Positions 12,395 to 25,449 of a stretch of 64,000 bases of DNA are shown piece by piece. A program made the translations under genes and the position numbers. The number at the start of each line of letters is the position of its first letter. The first letter of the stretch is position 1. This DNA comes from Embiotoca jacksoni (lineage: Eukaryota > Chordata > Actinopteri > Embiotocidae), in contig JAKOON010000002.1 of NCBI GenBank assembly GCA_022577435.1, positions 12,203,184 through 12,267,183 on the forward strand. Direction: 5' to 3'. The notes below the pieces were generated by a model. It was not told where the DNA came from. It saw nothing but the letters and a program-made list of their open reading frames with translations, and did not search any database.

Positions 12395-14891
12395 CGAGAG
12401 ACACAGAAGCAGAGAGAGAGAGCGATGACAGAACGATGTGGAGACCACACAGAATAGAAAATGCTCGGGTCAAGTCTTTAGTAAAAGGTGTGAGACTGTA
12501 ATCAAACAAACCCTGAGAGTGACGACAACATAAAACTGCGATAATTGGTTTTGTATGATAACCAAGAGACCATAGCTGAATACTCAAAATGGCTTTGGTA
12601 AAGTGCAGGCTTTCCTGTAGATAAAAAAAATATGCAGGGGAATCCTTTACTTCATATTTTTAATGTGGTAGGAAAAAAAAGATAAAACAAATAGACTACA
12701 GCCCTGTCAGCAGCTCTGTGAGGCTGTATCTAGGCACCATGCTCACCATGACAAAGGTGTAATGCTTACCATATTCACCAGTTTAGCGTTTTAGTACTAA
12801 TAACCAAATTTTGTCATGGCAACATCTGGTAATTAGGATTTAACACAAAGTACAGCTGTTTGGTCATTAACCTGGACAAATTGAAATGTTGATCTGATGA
12901 TGGTGGCAGCGAAGGGATCAGAAAAGGCACCAAGATTAATCCTCTGAAAACCATGAATGAGTGTTCACTAATGTAGTTGATGTTACGATTTTTTTTGTTG
13001 TTGTTGTTGTATTCACGGTGCTGCCATGGCTAAAGGATAAGTCAAATATTGAAATTAGGATTTGCTATTAGCTGTACAGATGCTGTCAGTTCTTTAAGGC
13101 CATAGAGCAGCAGGATGTTGTCAGGCGAGTGAGGTCTTTACATATTATGCTTCAGTATGGTGGAGCAAACCACAGGGCCAAAAGACAATTGAATTTGATT
13201 CATCAAATTAGATCCATGTTACACCAATTTGAAGTGGAAGGCATAAATCAATGCTATACAGAGGGCATTTTTCTTTACTGTTACAACTTCTATATTGCTG
13301 TCAATGCTTTAATATTAAATTCAGCTCACCATCACTAAGCCCCAAAATGGGATTGAACCAGAGCTGTTTTCAGATTTTTTTTAGCTTGCCTAGCCACCCA
13401 TCAGATGTGAACAATGTTTAGATGTTTATCGTGCAGTCCATGCTATCATTACAGAATCCAAGTAAGAACAATAAAAGAATGCTGTGCATGTATCTTCTGA
13501 CATCTGACGCAACATATACCAATCGATGTCTATGGGCCCACACCCATGCTCATGGCATCATACAGCAGCTGAGCGGGGCGTAATGGAAATTTTGGGTGCA
13601 AGCACATCCATCTATTTACGCCCATGTTTCACTCTGTGTTGTTTACCTGTGTGACTCACTCTCGATCGCTCCTCTGCTGTTTCGTTTACTCGTAGTCAAA
13701 GCGTATTTTTGTCGAGGGCACAAGCTATGACAGACACATTCAGGGTACACATATATTGTAAAATGCCTCAAGTCAAATGCTGACAAGCTGAATGACTCAC
13801 ACTCACATTAGTCAGTCAGTGATCTTTATCAGAAACAGAAACAACAGAGATTTATTTCTCTTAATCACATACATGCTGAAATTTTTCACAAGGATTAGTA
13901 TCAACACGAGTGAACCTCTTCTTGGACAGCATGCATGGTTTTACTCTCGTAGATGCCCTGAGAATATATAACCAACATGATCTACAACCCTGAGACAGTT
14001 TTCTGTTTGGAGCTAACGTAACATTTTTCTGTTAAAGCCATTGAGGGAGAAAACACAAGTAATGAAACTCCACATGTCCCTTACTCCTGGATGCTTTGTA
14101 ACTCCCTGCAGCCTTTGTTTCTCCCTCTGACCCTGTCCTTGAACTCTTCTTTGTCTCTATTTCTGCCTTTCTACAACCTCATCCTTCCTGGCTCTGCTGC
14201 TTTCTATTACATGCTCCTTTATTTGTTCAATTCCCAATACATCTCATTGCCATCTGTATCCCGCCCTCCATTGCTTGTTGTCTCTCCCCATCCCTTGATG
14301 TCTCTGATTCCTTCCTCTCCATCCCTCTGTCATCTCTGTCCGCAGCCAGACAGACATTCTTGTCTCTGGTCCTCCTCCTCTCTCTGCACTGCTGAGGGAT
14401 TTTAGATTCTCACCAGGAAGGGGGAGTTATTACCAGAGCCATGCCAAAAGATTAACCACTTGTCATGAGAAGATTGTTGAATGTCAAGGTCATAAAAGCT
14501 AGGGGTCTGGAAAACATGTTAATCATTGTATTCATCCTGCCTTCAAGGCCTGGAGGACCGGCCTCCCACTTCCATTAGTCCAGTGCAGGGAGAGGGTGGG
14601 TTGACTGGGGATGAGCCAAATTGCAAGGAGGAAAAAAAAAAGGGAGCGAAAGCCTTTTAATAACACAACCATGCTGTTCCGGCAGTGGTTTGGCCTCATC
14701 GCCAAAAGAACCTCATACCTGGAGTTCTGCTGGAGATTTCATTATAAGAAGATCAAGCAGTATTGCACCACTAAAATTACTTGTCTGGGAAGACCCTGTG
14801 TTCAATTAAAGGAGAACTGGCTGACATTGCCTCTGTCAGAAACAAAGTTTTATGGCATATTCACAGTCTTTTCTGCTTGGTATATTGCTAC

Positions 14892-15405
14892 CATAGATTG
14901 TATATACTAGTGGATGAAGCTTCCGGTCTTAAAAGTGATGCCAATTCTTTAAAGTGCAATACCACTGTGGGCTGGCTCTGAAAAGACCTCTGACCCCCAT
15001 TCAACTTCTCTTCTGAAATACAGAGTCAGTATATTTTTTCAAGCAAATATGATGTAATTTGCTAGATTCACTCTGATCACTTCTGATCAGTGTTCTGGTG
15101 GTCCATCTGAAAATAATCCTGTTCTAATCCTAATTAGATATTAGGCCTCAAAAAGCGTTGTGTTTGGTGGGAGTGTCTGTTTGATTGACAGGCTCGGGGT
15201 ACAGTCAGGTGGGTGAGCGTAGTGTTCTCAGGTTTCCGGTCTAATCCACCGTTCACTAGTCCCCACCTCATCCAAATATGGAGACTTCTGGCTCCAAAAA
15301 AAACAACCAAAGATGACAGAATGCCAAACTGGAAGCTTCAAAATGTCAGTTCACAAACCAGTCTGTGACATCACAGTTGGTTGCCGCTTGGTTCCTACAT
15401 CTCTG
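14892..15405. repeat. degenerate dispersed repeat common in teleosts
   Basis: The left part has CATAGATTGTATATA-CTAGTGGATGAAGC. The right part has GCCAAACTGGAAGCTTCAAAA, ACAAACCAGTCTGTGACATCACAG. Both resemble, from memory, a very abundant fish repeat that carries a 'catagactgtatata' end and an 'aaaccaatgggtgacgtcac' end. There is no coding frame. Class is not assigned; a repeat-library search would settle it. Confidence 0.4.
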
Positions 15406-18026
15406 TGCAAAATGGTTGTGGTGTACCAAGAAGAGCAAGGGTGTGTCCGCAGTGCAAATTAGTTGAACTTTGACCCAAATTGCGCATGTCTGTTTCTTTC
15501 GTTTTGTAGAACTGTACAATAACAAATTGGCCTCATATTATTGTTCGATGATATTATAGTTCTTAGTTTTCAAGGCAAATGCTTTTGCTTTGCTAAAGGA
15601 ATGGTCTCATTTATGTTGTTGTTAAATGAATAAATAATATTGCTTTTCTAAATGCAAGCATGATATTAAGCCAGCCGGTTCATGAACAGAAACATTTATT
15701 TTACAGAACATATTTCAACAACAAATTAGGCTTCTTTTTTTTATGGGAAAGTGCTATAAACCATGTTATTAAACAAACAAAAAACAAAGAAGAAAAAAAA
15801 AAAAACAATGATACCCATTGGTGTACAAATAGCTGCATTGTTTCACTTTACAGTCTGTATTTGCTACTCATCCCTTTCTTCCAAATGCAATTACTGCTGA
15901 AATGAAAGTCAGCTAAAATGTTGTTGATTTTGGATGTCTTTCACAAACCACAAGGATTCAATCTTTCTATTATGATGAGTCATCATTCACATTTCTGTGG
16001 AACAATGTGTGACAATTGTGGAAAGGCTGAGGTCACACTCACGTCTTGTCTCTGCTTTGTCTCGGGGTTTCCTTTGAAAATAAAACGTGACTCTGGAACA
16101 AATATTTTGTCAAGAAATGTGAAATTAAAAGTTGTTCTGCAATGTAGCATCATGCATTACTAAAGATGTATGAAATTTCAGATGCAAAGCAGATAAAAAA
16201 GATCTTGGATCCAGAGAGATACATTGTACGTAAAGGCCTGTGACTCCTGGAAGTGTGTTTCGGTGTATTGGGCAGGAATGTCTTGTAGCCTTTTCAGTGT
16301 TAAATACCTTTTAGCCTTGTTACATCAAAGATGGCTATATGATGCCTTAAAGTTCATCTGCATGTTATCTGACAGGTTCCTGGGATAGATTTAATTGAAG
16401 GCATTTGCATTCAGCTCAGCTGCATTTGCTCACTTTTCCCCTCTTGAGATAATACTTAACACTTTATACTTCCACTTTTCTTGGACAGTTTGCATTTGTG
16501 AAAGAGTAAAGTGGAGCCATGTGCAGACACAACTTCAGCTGTTATACTGTTCTGAGACAAATTCTTTCCATTGAGAAAACATATGGAAATGTGTGTTTTG
16601 GTCTTTAGAGAAGTCACTTCACAGTTTGTAAAGCAGTAGCCAATAATATTTAGTTAATAAAAAAAAATAAAAAAAAAGACAAAACAAATATGCATGCAGA
16701 GTCTTTGTTCAGGATGGCCAAGTTTGAAAAGAGACAAGAGATTTGATCTCCAGTGAGAGTGTCTATGGATTTGATCAGAAAACGACGAGAAAATAACAAA
16801 CTGATCCAATGCTCTGCACCTGCACACATGCACTTGCATAGTGCTGAAATCTGTTTGCTGTTAGACACAGAAACCGCCACATATTCAAGATGTTACCGCT
16901 GGCTTTTAAGTGCGTTGAGAGGTGAACATTCGCTGAGATTCCAGGAGCAGAAATGGACAGATAAACGAGAGACAGACAGAGAAAAAGAAACCAAGAGAAG
17001 CACAAAGGAACAGGATGAAGACCGTGGCTCTGTGCCAAGTCTGTTCCTTTTAGTTTCCACACCATGGCTCCCAGCTTCCCTGATATTCTCAAGATGCCCC
17101 CGACAGACATGCACAACCTTTTATTTTATCACAGCTGATGATAAAAACATCTGTGTAAAACGGTGGTACATTGTATATACTAAAACTCCTACAGGTGCCA
17201 ACATTTGGACTTACTAATCAGTCTCCCACTGCGGAGCATCAAGTTCATGTATGCTTATATTTCAGGTGAATTTGTTTTGAATGTTTGCATAAAAATTCTG
17301 AGGCTTTGATATATATTTAAGAGGTTGTGTTGGCAGGGTATTACCGAGCTGGGAAACATTACTAGATATGTGTACATGCCTGCAAATGTATGTTTGCCAG
17401 TATTGTTTCAATGAAATGTCGGTCTTTTAATAGCTAATTGTTTGTAGAGAAATATATGTTGAAGTTAGAAATGCTTTTATCCCTGTGTTGTTAACTCAGG
17501 CATATTTTATTGCTGCACCTAATAAAGTCATCAAGTTAATACAAGTTGATGTCAAGAACGGCAGATATTTTCTTTTTCCATGTTGCTTCAGCTGGCACTG
17601 CAACACTTTGTACTCTACATGTTCTTTTGTTCTGCAAATCTTGTATCATTTGTCATCCCAGTGAGGAGAAAAGTGCTTTAGCAGGTTGTGTGTGGCTGTC
17701 AGTTTGACATATCCTGTGTCTTGCAGCCAGAATTTGAAGGATTCCTGACTTATAACAGGTGCCTTGTTTCTCTCAGCAAATGTAATTTTAAACATAAAGA
17801 CAAGGGGACAGTGCTGCATATTCATGTTGCGTCAACTCAGTCAAGAATTAAAGCTCTGGGCAGAGAAAGAAAGAGACTGAACAGTTCCACAAACAGGCTC
17901 TTCACTTTGTAATGACTGCTTTATCTGTCTTGTTTTCATATGACATAGAACAACCAGTTTTCTACCTCCACTTAAACCCACATATGCCTAAAAGGACGAG
18001 ACTCAGTGATGTGAGCTTTTGATACA

Positions 18027-19205
18027 TACAGTGGTCCCAACATGTATTTGGACACTTGAACAATCAGAAAATATCTGCAAAGGTTATTTCCAAAAAACTA
18101 TGAATAAATTGACATTTGATACATAGAAAACCACATTTAGCGACAAACAAATATGTTCAAGTAAAATAAATACTGAATGTCAATTTGTCACTTTAGAAAG
18201 CATGAACAAACCCCTCTAAATAGCAACAAAAAAGTATTAGAACAACTTGTGATTGTTAGACTTTGATCGCTGGATAAGATGCTTTGGGCACTTGTGTGAA
18301 ATTAAGGGCAATTACCTTAACCCCACCCGTCCACCATAAACTACCTGGGAAATTAATAATTACAAGCAACTGCCAAAAGGCAAAGACAAACAGTGAGTTC
18401 AAAGAAAAGATTCATGCACATATGAATAAAATGATCAAAACAATTCAGTATAATTATGTAGATTGCATTTGAAAATGTAGCATTGAGAAGTGGAGTGCAG
18501 GCAGGGCCAGAAAGACCAGCAGCAGATTGGAACACATTGTGTGATTACAATCAAGACAAACAGCACCAAGCATCACTTTAAAGATTATTGAGAAACACTA
18601 GATACAACTCACTTCACCGATCATTCAAAGACAACTCAAAGAGGACAACTATAGGATTATGTTTTCAGTTGAGTCCAAAGTCATCATACACGGATGTGAT
18701 GGTTGAAAGTTTGCAATGACTCCAACCACGGTGTACTGACTTATTAAAACATGGAGGGGGAGACATCAAAGTGTGGGGTTGTTTTTCTTACAATGGTATA
18801 ACGTGTTTATTGATGGAACCTTGAAATCTGAAGTGTACGGAGGAATTTGGATGCAAACTTAAAGAAATTAGACAAAAGTTATTAAAGAGTCTGAAGTAGA
18901 ATGATCCAAAGAGCAAAAGCTGCCTGTTAAAATAATGTTTTTTACCCAGGTGAAAATCAAAGTCTGGGAATGGCCCTGCCGAAGCTCCCATTGGGGCCGT
19001 GGGGGGAAAAAAATCAGGTCTTTGAAAGCTTTGCTGGCTGAAACATGGAAGAAGTTTATAACAACAGTTACAGAAACTGATTGAAAAAGTGGATTATTAT
19101 TATTTATTTATTTTTTTTTCAAACACTGATTAACAAGCTTTTGATAACATTTTTAGAGGAAATAAATTCATCTTCAAAAATTTGGATGTTTGGGAACAGG
19201 TTGAC
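18027..19205 (+). mobile_element. degenerate Tc1-like DNA transposon
   Basis: The left end is TA followed by CAGTGGTCCC and ATGTATTTGGACAC, a Tc1-type inverted terminus at a TA target. At 18750-18790 a frame reads KHGGGDIKVWGCFSYNG, which matches the conserved KHGGGSVMVWGCF block of Tc1 transposases between the first and second catalytic aspartates. Frameshifts and stops are numerous, and no intact D,D34E core remains. The right end is poorly preserved; GTTTGGGAACAGG near 19190 may be its decayed terminus. Confidence 0.7.
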
Positions 19206-22200
19206 CTGGCAGCCATCCCTCCTGATCATTTTTTCCGGTGGTTGACAGCAAGAGGAACTGCACTGCACTGACTTGATGAGAGACACAGAAAAACTCTTCA
19301 CCTTTCTCTGTTTTTCTCGGCATCACGCTCTCTCCGTCTTTTTTCTTCCCTCCTCTCTCTGTCGCTGCCGCTGTCAGTCTCTCTTTCTCACCCCTTCATA
19401 ATCTGATGCTGTTGTCATCACTCTGAGAGAGACGTGTGTGAATGTTTGAAAGGACTGCTGACATGATGCTCCTGCACGTCTTTTAGCAAGGACTTGTAAC
19501 TAATGACTAATGTATCACACTAATAGGAAGAAACCCTCACAAACTGTAAACTACCCTTAGACTGATGGCAGGCAATTACCCACTAACTGCTCTTGTTTTT
19601 TCCCACCTGCCTTGTTGTCACTGTATCACAGGAAAAATACTCTACTCTGACCACACGCAGTAGTTTGGCAGCTTGCAGGTACCATAGTGTGATCAGTGGA
19701 TCATCTCGTGGACTGGCAGACTAAATAAAAATGTGCTATTGGCTATCACTACACAGTCGGTACCAGTAACAGTGTGGCTTGGCTCCATTGCCTTTGGCAA
19801 AGTAATTAGTCTCAGTTTGAAGTGTTTTCCTTTCATGCGGCCCAGTGATTGGTTTTCTGGATCACAAGCCAGCAGCTGTGTGACTAATGTCTTCTTTCCT
19901 CCTACTTTCATCAACTTTGGCAATCTTGTTTAACCAGGTAGTGCCATGTGTTGCACAGAGCGCTCGTGACATCTGAGTGTTTGAAAGTGATGGATGACTC
20001 AACAGAGAATGATCTTGATTTAATGTGTGGCAAAGCTGGGCAGCCAGCCTACTGTGAGAAAGGGAACCTCCTTACAGTACAGTGAGCCACATGAGGCTGC
20101 TTTACAAAGTCTGTTCTCATTAAGATCCCACGTGATGCCTCCTGTACAAGGTGTGAGTCATAAAAGGATATTAAACAGCTGCTTTGTTTATGTGACTGTG
20201 CATCAATGCAATATGTTGAGTGTCTGGAAATATGAACCATAACACATCTGTCATTTCTGTTGCTTTTATGGTTTTGGAATACCTTTGTCATTTTCTGGCC
20301 ACAGGACTTTCTCCTCCTGACTTTTTTTTTCTTCAGAGCATCTCCCATGTGTGTTACTAAAGAGGAAAGCAGCTCATTGTCCTGTGCAAGGAGCCTCTCG
20401 TACAACTCTGAGACTTCCTGTTTTATTACCTTTCTCCAATGTTTGATGTATGTTATCATGTAAAATCCATTCAAGCACTTTATCTCCAGGCCCAGTCAAC
20501 ACTCTGCATATGTGGGTAAAATATGTAACTTTCCAGAGCAGCCAAGACACAATTTCTGGAGCAAAATGTGTTTTTTGTTTCTCCGAAACTACAAAACAAT
20601 CAAACAGTTTGATGAGCACATCCAAATCCTGTTCAACCAGCTGGAGATTCTGACTATCTTGTGCATGAATGTTTGTGCGTGTTTGTTATTCTGTATACAG
20701 TATTTGTAGGAGAGGGTCAGAGGGATAGTCAGACAGATTCTGATCCAGTGCTGAAATAATCCTATAAGTCAGAGGTGCTCTCTAAACCACTCTGACCCCT
20801 GCGCTCCTGCGCTGCAGTGTTTACGCTGGCTCCGCTGGCATTAAACACAAGCCACATATTTTTAACATTAGGATCCTCCAGGCTCACCCTGGGCCATGTA
20901 AATAGTGAGCAGCCCGTCAGCCTGGATCAGTCAACTCAATGCCTGTTTGGACCAGCTCCATATGTGTGTGAGCGCGTGGGTGTGGGCGTGTGTGTGATTG
21001 TGTTTATTGAAGCCAAAAGATATCTCCAGTCGGTCAGTTTCTCTAAACAATAGCTGTTTCCATGACCCAAGATTACTTCACTGTTTTAGAGATGCATTGC
21101 CAAACTGACCTGAAGGCAGTATTCAAAAGGAGTATTTACATATTTAAGTAAACGCTACAATACCACAATGTAAAAGTATTTGATTGCATGTTAAACTCAC
21201 ATATTTTAAAGTTTGAAACAGGCACATGGTTTTGTTTTAAAAGGGTAACAACAGGGGAAAAGAACAGGATGTGAAAAGCTGAGTATGTTTTAAAAAATCT
21301 TAAACAGTAACTGTAGATATAAAACAATGGCGTGGACTAAAAAAAATATTTTTTCCTTCAGAGAGGAAATGGGAAAGAAGTAGGCTATAAAGTAGCATTA
21401 AGCAGAAATACAAAATATGTACAAGTTCCTCAGAACTGTTTGTACATACAACTTTGCATCACTGCCCAAACTACCATGTACATATAATGTGGTTAAAAGA
21501 ACAGGGAAGTCAAGGGCTTAAAAACTCTTAGTTTGTTGGAAAATACCCGAGAAATGATTCAAGATGCTAAACCTCATTCTTGCAGCTGAGCTGATATTTC
21601 TAATGGGAACAGAGGCTGTGACATTTTGATACTTCTCAGCTGCTTGACAATGTGTTTTTAATGCTGCTCTATTTAGACCAAGCAAGCAAGCAACACTGAC
21701 CTCTTCTGGTTGTTATTATTAGCTATTCTGGGAGGATTTCTGCACAAGTCATTTTTCTTGAAGATCTGAGCACCACAAGAGAGTAAATAAAAACTAGATC
21801 ATGTTAAATTTTTGCAAAGATTATCATGAATCATCAGTTGTGATACTGATAATATCTATAATAACTTTCATACAAGAAATGCAGCAAAGTGTTTTACAGC
21901 AAGATATTTGCATACAGTGCTTCACATAAAAAATGGATAAGGGAGCATAAAAACATGTAATTTAATAATAAGAAAAATAAATTAATGGCATCCTATGTTT
22001 TTTTAATACAAAGCCAGAATGTCGCGTCTCTCACAGCAAGATAGTTAGATATAACATTAAAACATTTTCAACACTAATAAACTTTGAAGAATTCCAGAAC
22101 CATACCAGTAAGATGAATTTTACAGAATGCTACAGATAAGTCCAAAATACTGACATGCTAGTTTCAAGTCACCTCAGTGACCTACTGAGTGTTTGTGTGG

Positions 22201-22480
22201 GAGGAGGTGCATGTATTCATACACTTTGTAGCACCTAACTATGCAAACTATTCATAAAAACAGCCTGACATGCATTCCCACATGCACATGTACAGCATGT
22301 GTGTCCAGAAAGTCACTGCACATACGACTAAGTTTGTATGTGTCTGCATGTGTTAACATCCTCTATTATTGGTGCATGTCGGAGTGCTTCACGTTCAATA
22401 TGTAACATCTAATGAGGTGTGAAATGCCTCACATTCCAACGTATGGCAAATCTAAACTCCAAGAGTTAAACATGGTGAGT

Positions 22481-22487
<7 letters not shown>

Positions 22488-22560
<73 letters not shown>

Positions 22561-22588
22561 CGCATGAGATAAGGTCAGATCATGATGA

Positions 22589-22622
<34 letters not shown>
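22488..22622. repeat. two adjacent (GT)n microsatellites
   Basis: A (GT) tract at 22488-22557 and a second at about 22590-22622, separated by a short unique stretch. Confidence 0.95.
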
Positions 22623-22625
<3 letters not shown>

Positions 22626-22950
22626 CTTCTCTGCTATGTTTATCATCTTGACCGATGTCACTGTCGACTTTCTACTAGCACTTTACAATTTAATGTTGTG
22701 TGTCTGTCTGAAAAGTAAAATAACTGCTGTATAGCGTGAGTTCCACTTAATATTTTCTTGTTCCTTTTAATAGGAAGTGGGAAACAGATTCTAAGGTGAT
22801 AAGAATAAAAGCCTGGATACTGCTCTTGAGTAACAGATTTGCCTTTCAAATTACAGCAGATATATTTATTAAATTATCAGTACTCATTATACATAATATA
22901 ACACTCAAGGTTTTTAGTAAAGCAGCGTTTGCACAAGTATTTAGCCTGTT

Positions 22951-22953
<3 letters not shown>

Positions 22954-23002
<49 letters not shown>
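22954..23002. repeat. (GT)n microsatellite
   Basis: About 24 GT units, roughly 1 kb upstream of the neurotrophin coding exon. Confidence 0.95.
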
Positions 23003-23004
<2 letters not shown>

Positions 23005-23673
23005 GCAGAGTTGTAGTTCAGGGGGTCCAGAAGGCAGGCATGAGGGGCCCGGACTGCATTGGAGTCTGGCTCTAGAGTCCACAGGGGCTCCCGCTTCAAC
23101 TGGACACATTCCACAGGTACATATAAACACTCACCACAGCAACACGCAAAACAAGACACATTCAGAGGGCCAAAGACTGTCCTGTGGTGGTGAAAATGGA
23201 CAAAACATTTGCTACTCAGCCTGAGCAATGAGCTGACAAAAAAGATCTGTGAAAAAAATACAAATTATGCTTGATTTACACCTTCCACCACGATGATATG
23301 CATACAGCACATATGCAGTATACATGTTAGGGCTGCAACTAATTATTACTTGAAAGAAAGAATGTTCTCCAAGTGAATCAAACATTTAGCTTTTAACACA
23401 TACATGAACTTATACATAAACATAAATCAGAGTTAAGACCACAATTTAACAGTTTTGGCATGTGTAGCAATAAGAGTAAACTGTGAGGTCATAATGTCCA
23501 TACTGTCAACTGTCTGCTTGCTAGTCACATAACTGTAAACATAAAAGTAAAAAAAATCCTCACATTTGAGTATCTGGATCATCTTTCTAGAATGGGGGTT
23601 TCCCACCTGTAGCTTGCGAACTACCAGTAGCGCGGGAACCAACTCTGAATAGGCACAGGACGCTAGAGCAATA

Positions 23674-23765
23674 CGCAGCGCTTCCCACACATAGACCTAC
23701 TTAGGCAGGCCGCCCAGGTATATTGACGACCGCCAAAGTATATTTGGCGATCCATTTCATCATTT
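23674..23765. mobile_element. possible hAT-type element remnant
   Basis: GCAGCGCTTCCCACACATAGAC followed by GGCCGCCCAGGTATAT and GACCGCCAAAGTATATTTGG resembles, from memory, the terminal part of abundant fish hAT-related repeats that start CAG-G-TTTCCCACACATAGAC. Only one end is visible. No transposase frame is present. Confidence 0.35.
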
Positions 23766-24030
23766 TTTTTATCTATTTATTTTTTAATCTGTCTGAGAGA
23801 ACGACGTTATCAATGTGATCAATTAATGAGTGGACAATCTTCCTCGGTCTTCTTCACCTGTGTCTGCTCCGCACCGTGTCAGTGCAGCACAGGTTGAACA
23901 CTAATCTGGAAAGAAATGTGCATTTGTTGTTTTTACTTGATAAGTTACTAACTTATTGTCTTTCAGTCTGATAGAAGTTTCATCTGTGTACCATAATGAG
24001 ATTTTATTTCTCTTCCTGGGTTTGGTCCAG

Positions 24031-24932
24031 GACGTGTGCCCATGAGGTCGTCACCACTGGTCCTGCTCCTCCTGATCGGCGTCCAGGCTGTACTGAACAT
24101 GGGAGGTGGATTTGCCCGGCGCGCCAGGGCAGCCAACCACAAAGTAGGACAGCAGACGGCAGCCAATCACAGAGCAGGACAGCAGCAGACAGGAGCTAGG
24201 GACCACCTTTCTGAAGACCACACTTCTCTGCAGCATCATAGGACCAGCCACCACAGGACCAAGAGGCCCCATTGGGCAGCTTCACACACACAGGACAGAA
24301 GCCCTGTTGTGGGGCAGTCAACCTCAAATTCCCCCCCTGACCCCTCCATCCCAGTGGTGGACCCCAAGCTCTTCTCCAAGAGACGTTACCGCTCCTCACC
24401 CCGAGTTGTCTTCAGCGAGGAGCCCCCATCGCATGATGCGCTGGAAGGTGAGGGCTATGACTTTGAAGGGATGAGGGGGGTAAGGGTAAGGCGCAGTGCA
24501 GGCTCGCACACCACGCACCGAGGAGAGTACTCAGTATGTGACAGCATGAATACCTGGGTGGGCAACCTGACACGAGCCACAGACATAGCTGGAAATGAGG
24601 TGACAGTGCTGCCCAATGTTACAATCAACAACGTGGTGAAGAAACAGTTCTTCTATGAGACCACCTGTCGATCCCCCACGCACAGGCGCTCCGGGACTGT
24701 AAATGTGGGCCAGTCCAGGGGAAAGGGTGGCAAGCAAGGCTCCAAATCAGGCAACTCGGGCTGTCTTGGCATTGACAACCGCCACTGGAACTCCTACTGC
24801 ACCAACACACACATATTTGTAAGTGCCCTGACCACCTTCAAGGAACGGACAGCCTGGCGTTTCATCCGCATCAACGCCGCGTGTGTGTGTGTTCTCAGCC
24901 GGAAGTCCTGGGCGGGAAGACTTGGGCGCTGA
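24031..24932 (+). CDS. ngf: neurotrophin, NGF / neurotrophin-6 type precursor
   Basis: Secreted growth factor that supports neuron survival and outgrowth through Trk and p75 receptors. The exon opens after an acceptor (TTTGGTCCAG) at 24030; ATG at 24042 gives 296 residues in one coding exon, as usual for neurotrophins. Residues 1-18 are a signal peptide. The prodomain holds the conserved VDPKLFSKRRYRS-PRVVFSEEPP block (106-129) and ends at a furin site RVRR (148-151). The 145-residue mature chain has all six cystine-knot cysteines (166, 209, 241, 253, 281, 283) and the hallmarks GEYSVCDS, HWNSYC and WRFIRI-ACVC. Glycosylation sites are NLT 175 and NVT 192. Between Cys209 and Cys241 lie 31 residues against 9 in human NGF, so 22 extra, Gly/Lys/Arg-rich, as reported for Xiphophorus neurotrophin-6. 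The next gene downstream is tspan2, as in mammals. Which teleost duplicate (ngfa or ngfb) this is cannot be decided here. Confidence 0.95.
24129..24188 (+). repeat. 30-bp tandem duplication in the ngf prodomain
   Basis: Two 30-bp units (24129-24158 and 24159-24188) encode AANHKVGQQT and AANHRAGQQQ, residues 30-49. The repeat is in frame and lies between the signal peptide and the conserved prodomain motif. Confidence 0.8.
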
Positions 24933-25325
24933 CTGAGGAGGAAGACAACGATTCCTGACCACTGAACTATGAACCAAGCACACACACTTCTCCTAAACAG
25001 CCACTGCAGCTCTATTGCCAATACTGTAATCCTTTCCCTCCACTTCCAAACATACACCCACACTGACGATTCAGTCCACACACACTTAAACACGAACGGA
25101 CACAAACACACACACAGACGAACAGCTTCATCCATCCGACCCCTCGGCCCCTGACCCTACCTCAGTCAGAGAAGTCCTGGTTGTTTTAAGTTATGAGGAC
25201 TGCATGTCATATTTATGGTTTATACAGTCAAATATGAAAATATATACTGTATGTGTATATATACAAAATGAATTCAAGCTTTTAATGTTGATGTTATTGT
25301 TGTTGTGTTGTTCATGCTGTTATTT

Positions 25326-25331
25326 ATTAAA
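25326..25331 (+). terminator. ngf: poly(A) signal of ngf
   Basis: ATTAAA, the common variant signal, followed about 15-25 nt later by a GT-rich stretch (GGTTTGTTGTGTCC). This would give a 3' UTR of about 420 nt after the stop at 24932. Confidence 0.5.
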
Positions 25332-25414
25332 CACCTCAGTACTTGCCTGGTTTGTTGTGTCCATTTAAGATCGTGTTTATGGTCACGTTTTGGCCTTAAA
25401 GCTGCCTTATTAGA

Positions 25415-25416
<2 letters not shown>

Positions 25417-25449
<33 letters not shown>
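25417..25449. repeat. (ATT)n microsatellite
   Basis: Eleven ATT units just beyond the predicted ngf 3' end. Confidence 0.95.

Larger units (their letters stand above)
6102..24030 (+). other. region upstream of the ngf coding exon (possible long first intron)
   Basis: I find no credible coding exon in these 18 kb. Contents are a G tract (6156-6173), microsatellites near 8.0, 22.5 and 22.95 kb, a GGGA tract near 12.35 kb, a CRE-centred palindrome at 10.67 kb, a Tc1 remnant from 18.03 kb, a dispersed repeat near 14.9-15.4 kb and a possible hAT-type remnant near 23.7 kb. The open frame at 16753-17217 (about 154 codons) has no recognisable domain and is treated as chance. Confidence 0.4.

Noticed and set aside
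12114..12587. 157-codon Ser/Pro/Leu-rich open frame on the minus strand
   Set aside because: Its long low-complexity centre is the GGGA tract read backwards. No domain and no splice context.
16753..17217. 154-codon open frame on the plus strand
   Set aside because: It starts at a non-ATG or weak-context codon, has no recognisable motif, and two other frames are also open in the same GC-richer patch, which points to chance.
24036..24041. Upstream start (GTG) for the neurotrophin, adding two residues
   Set aside because: The codon is GTG, not ATG; the first ATG in the exon is at 24042 and opens a good signal peptide.
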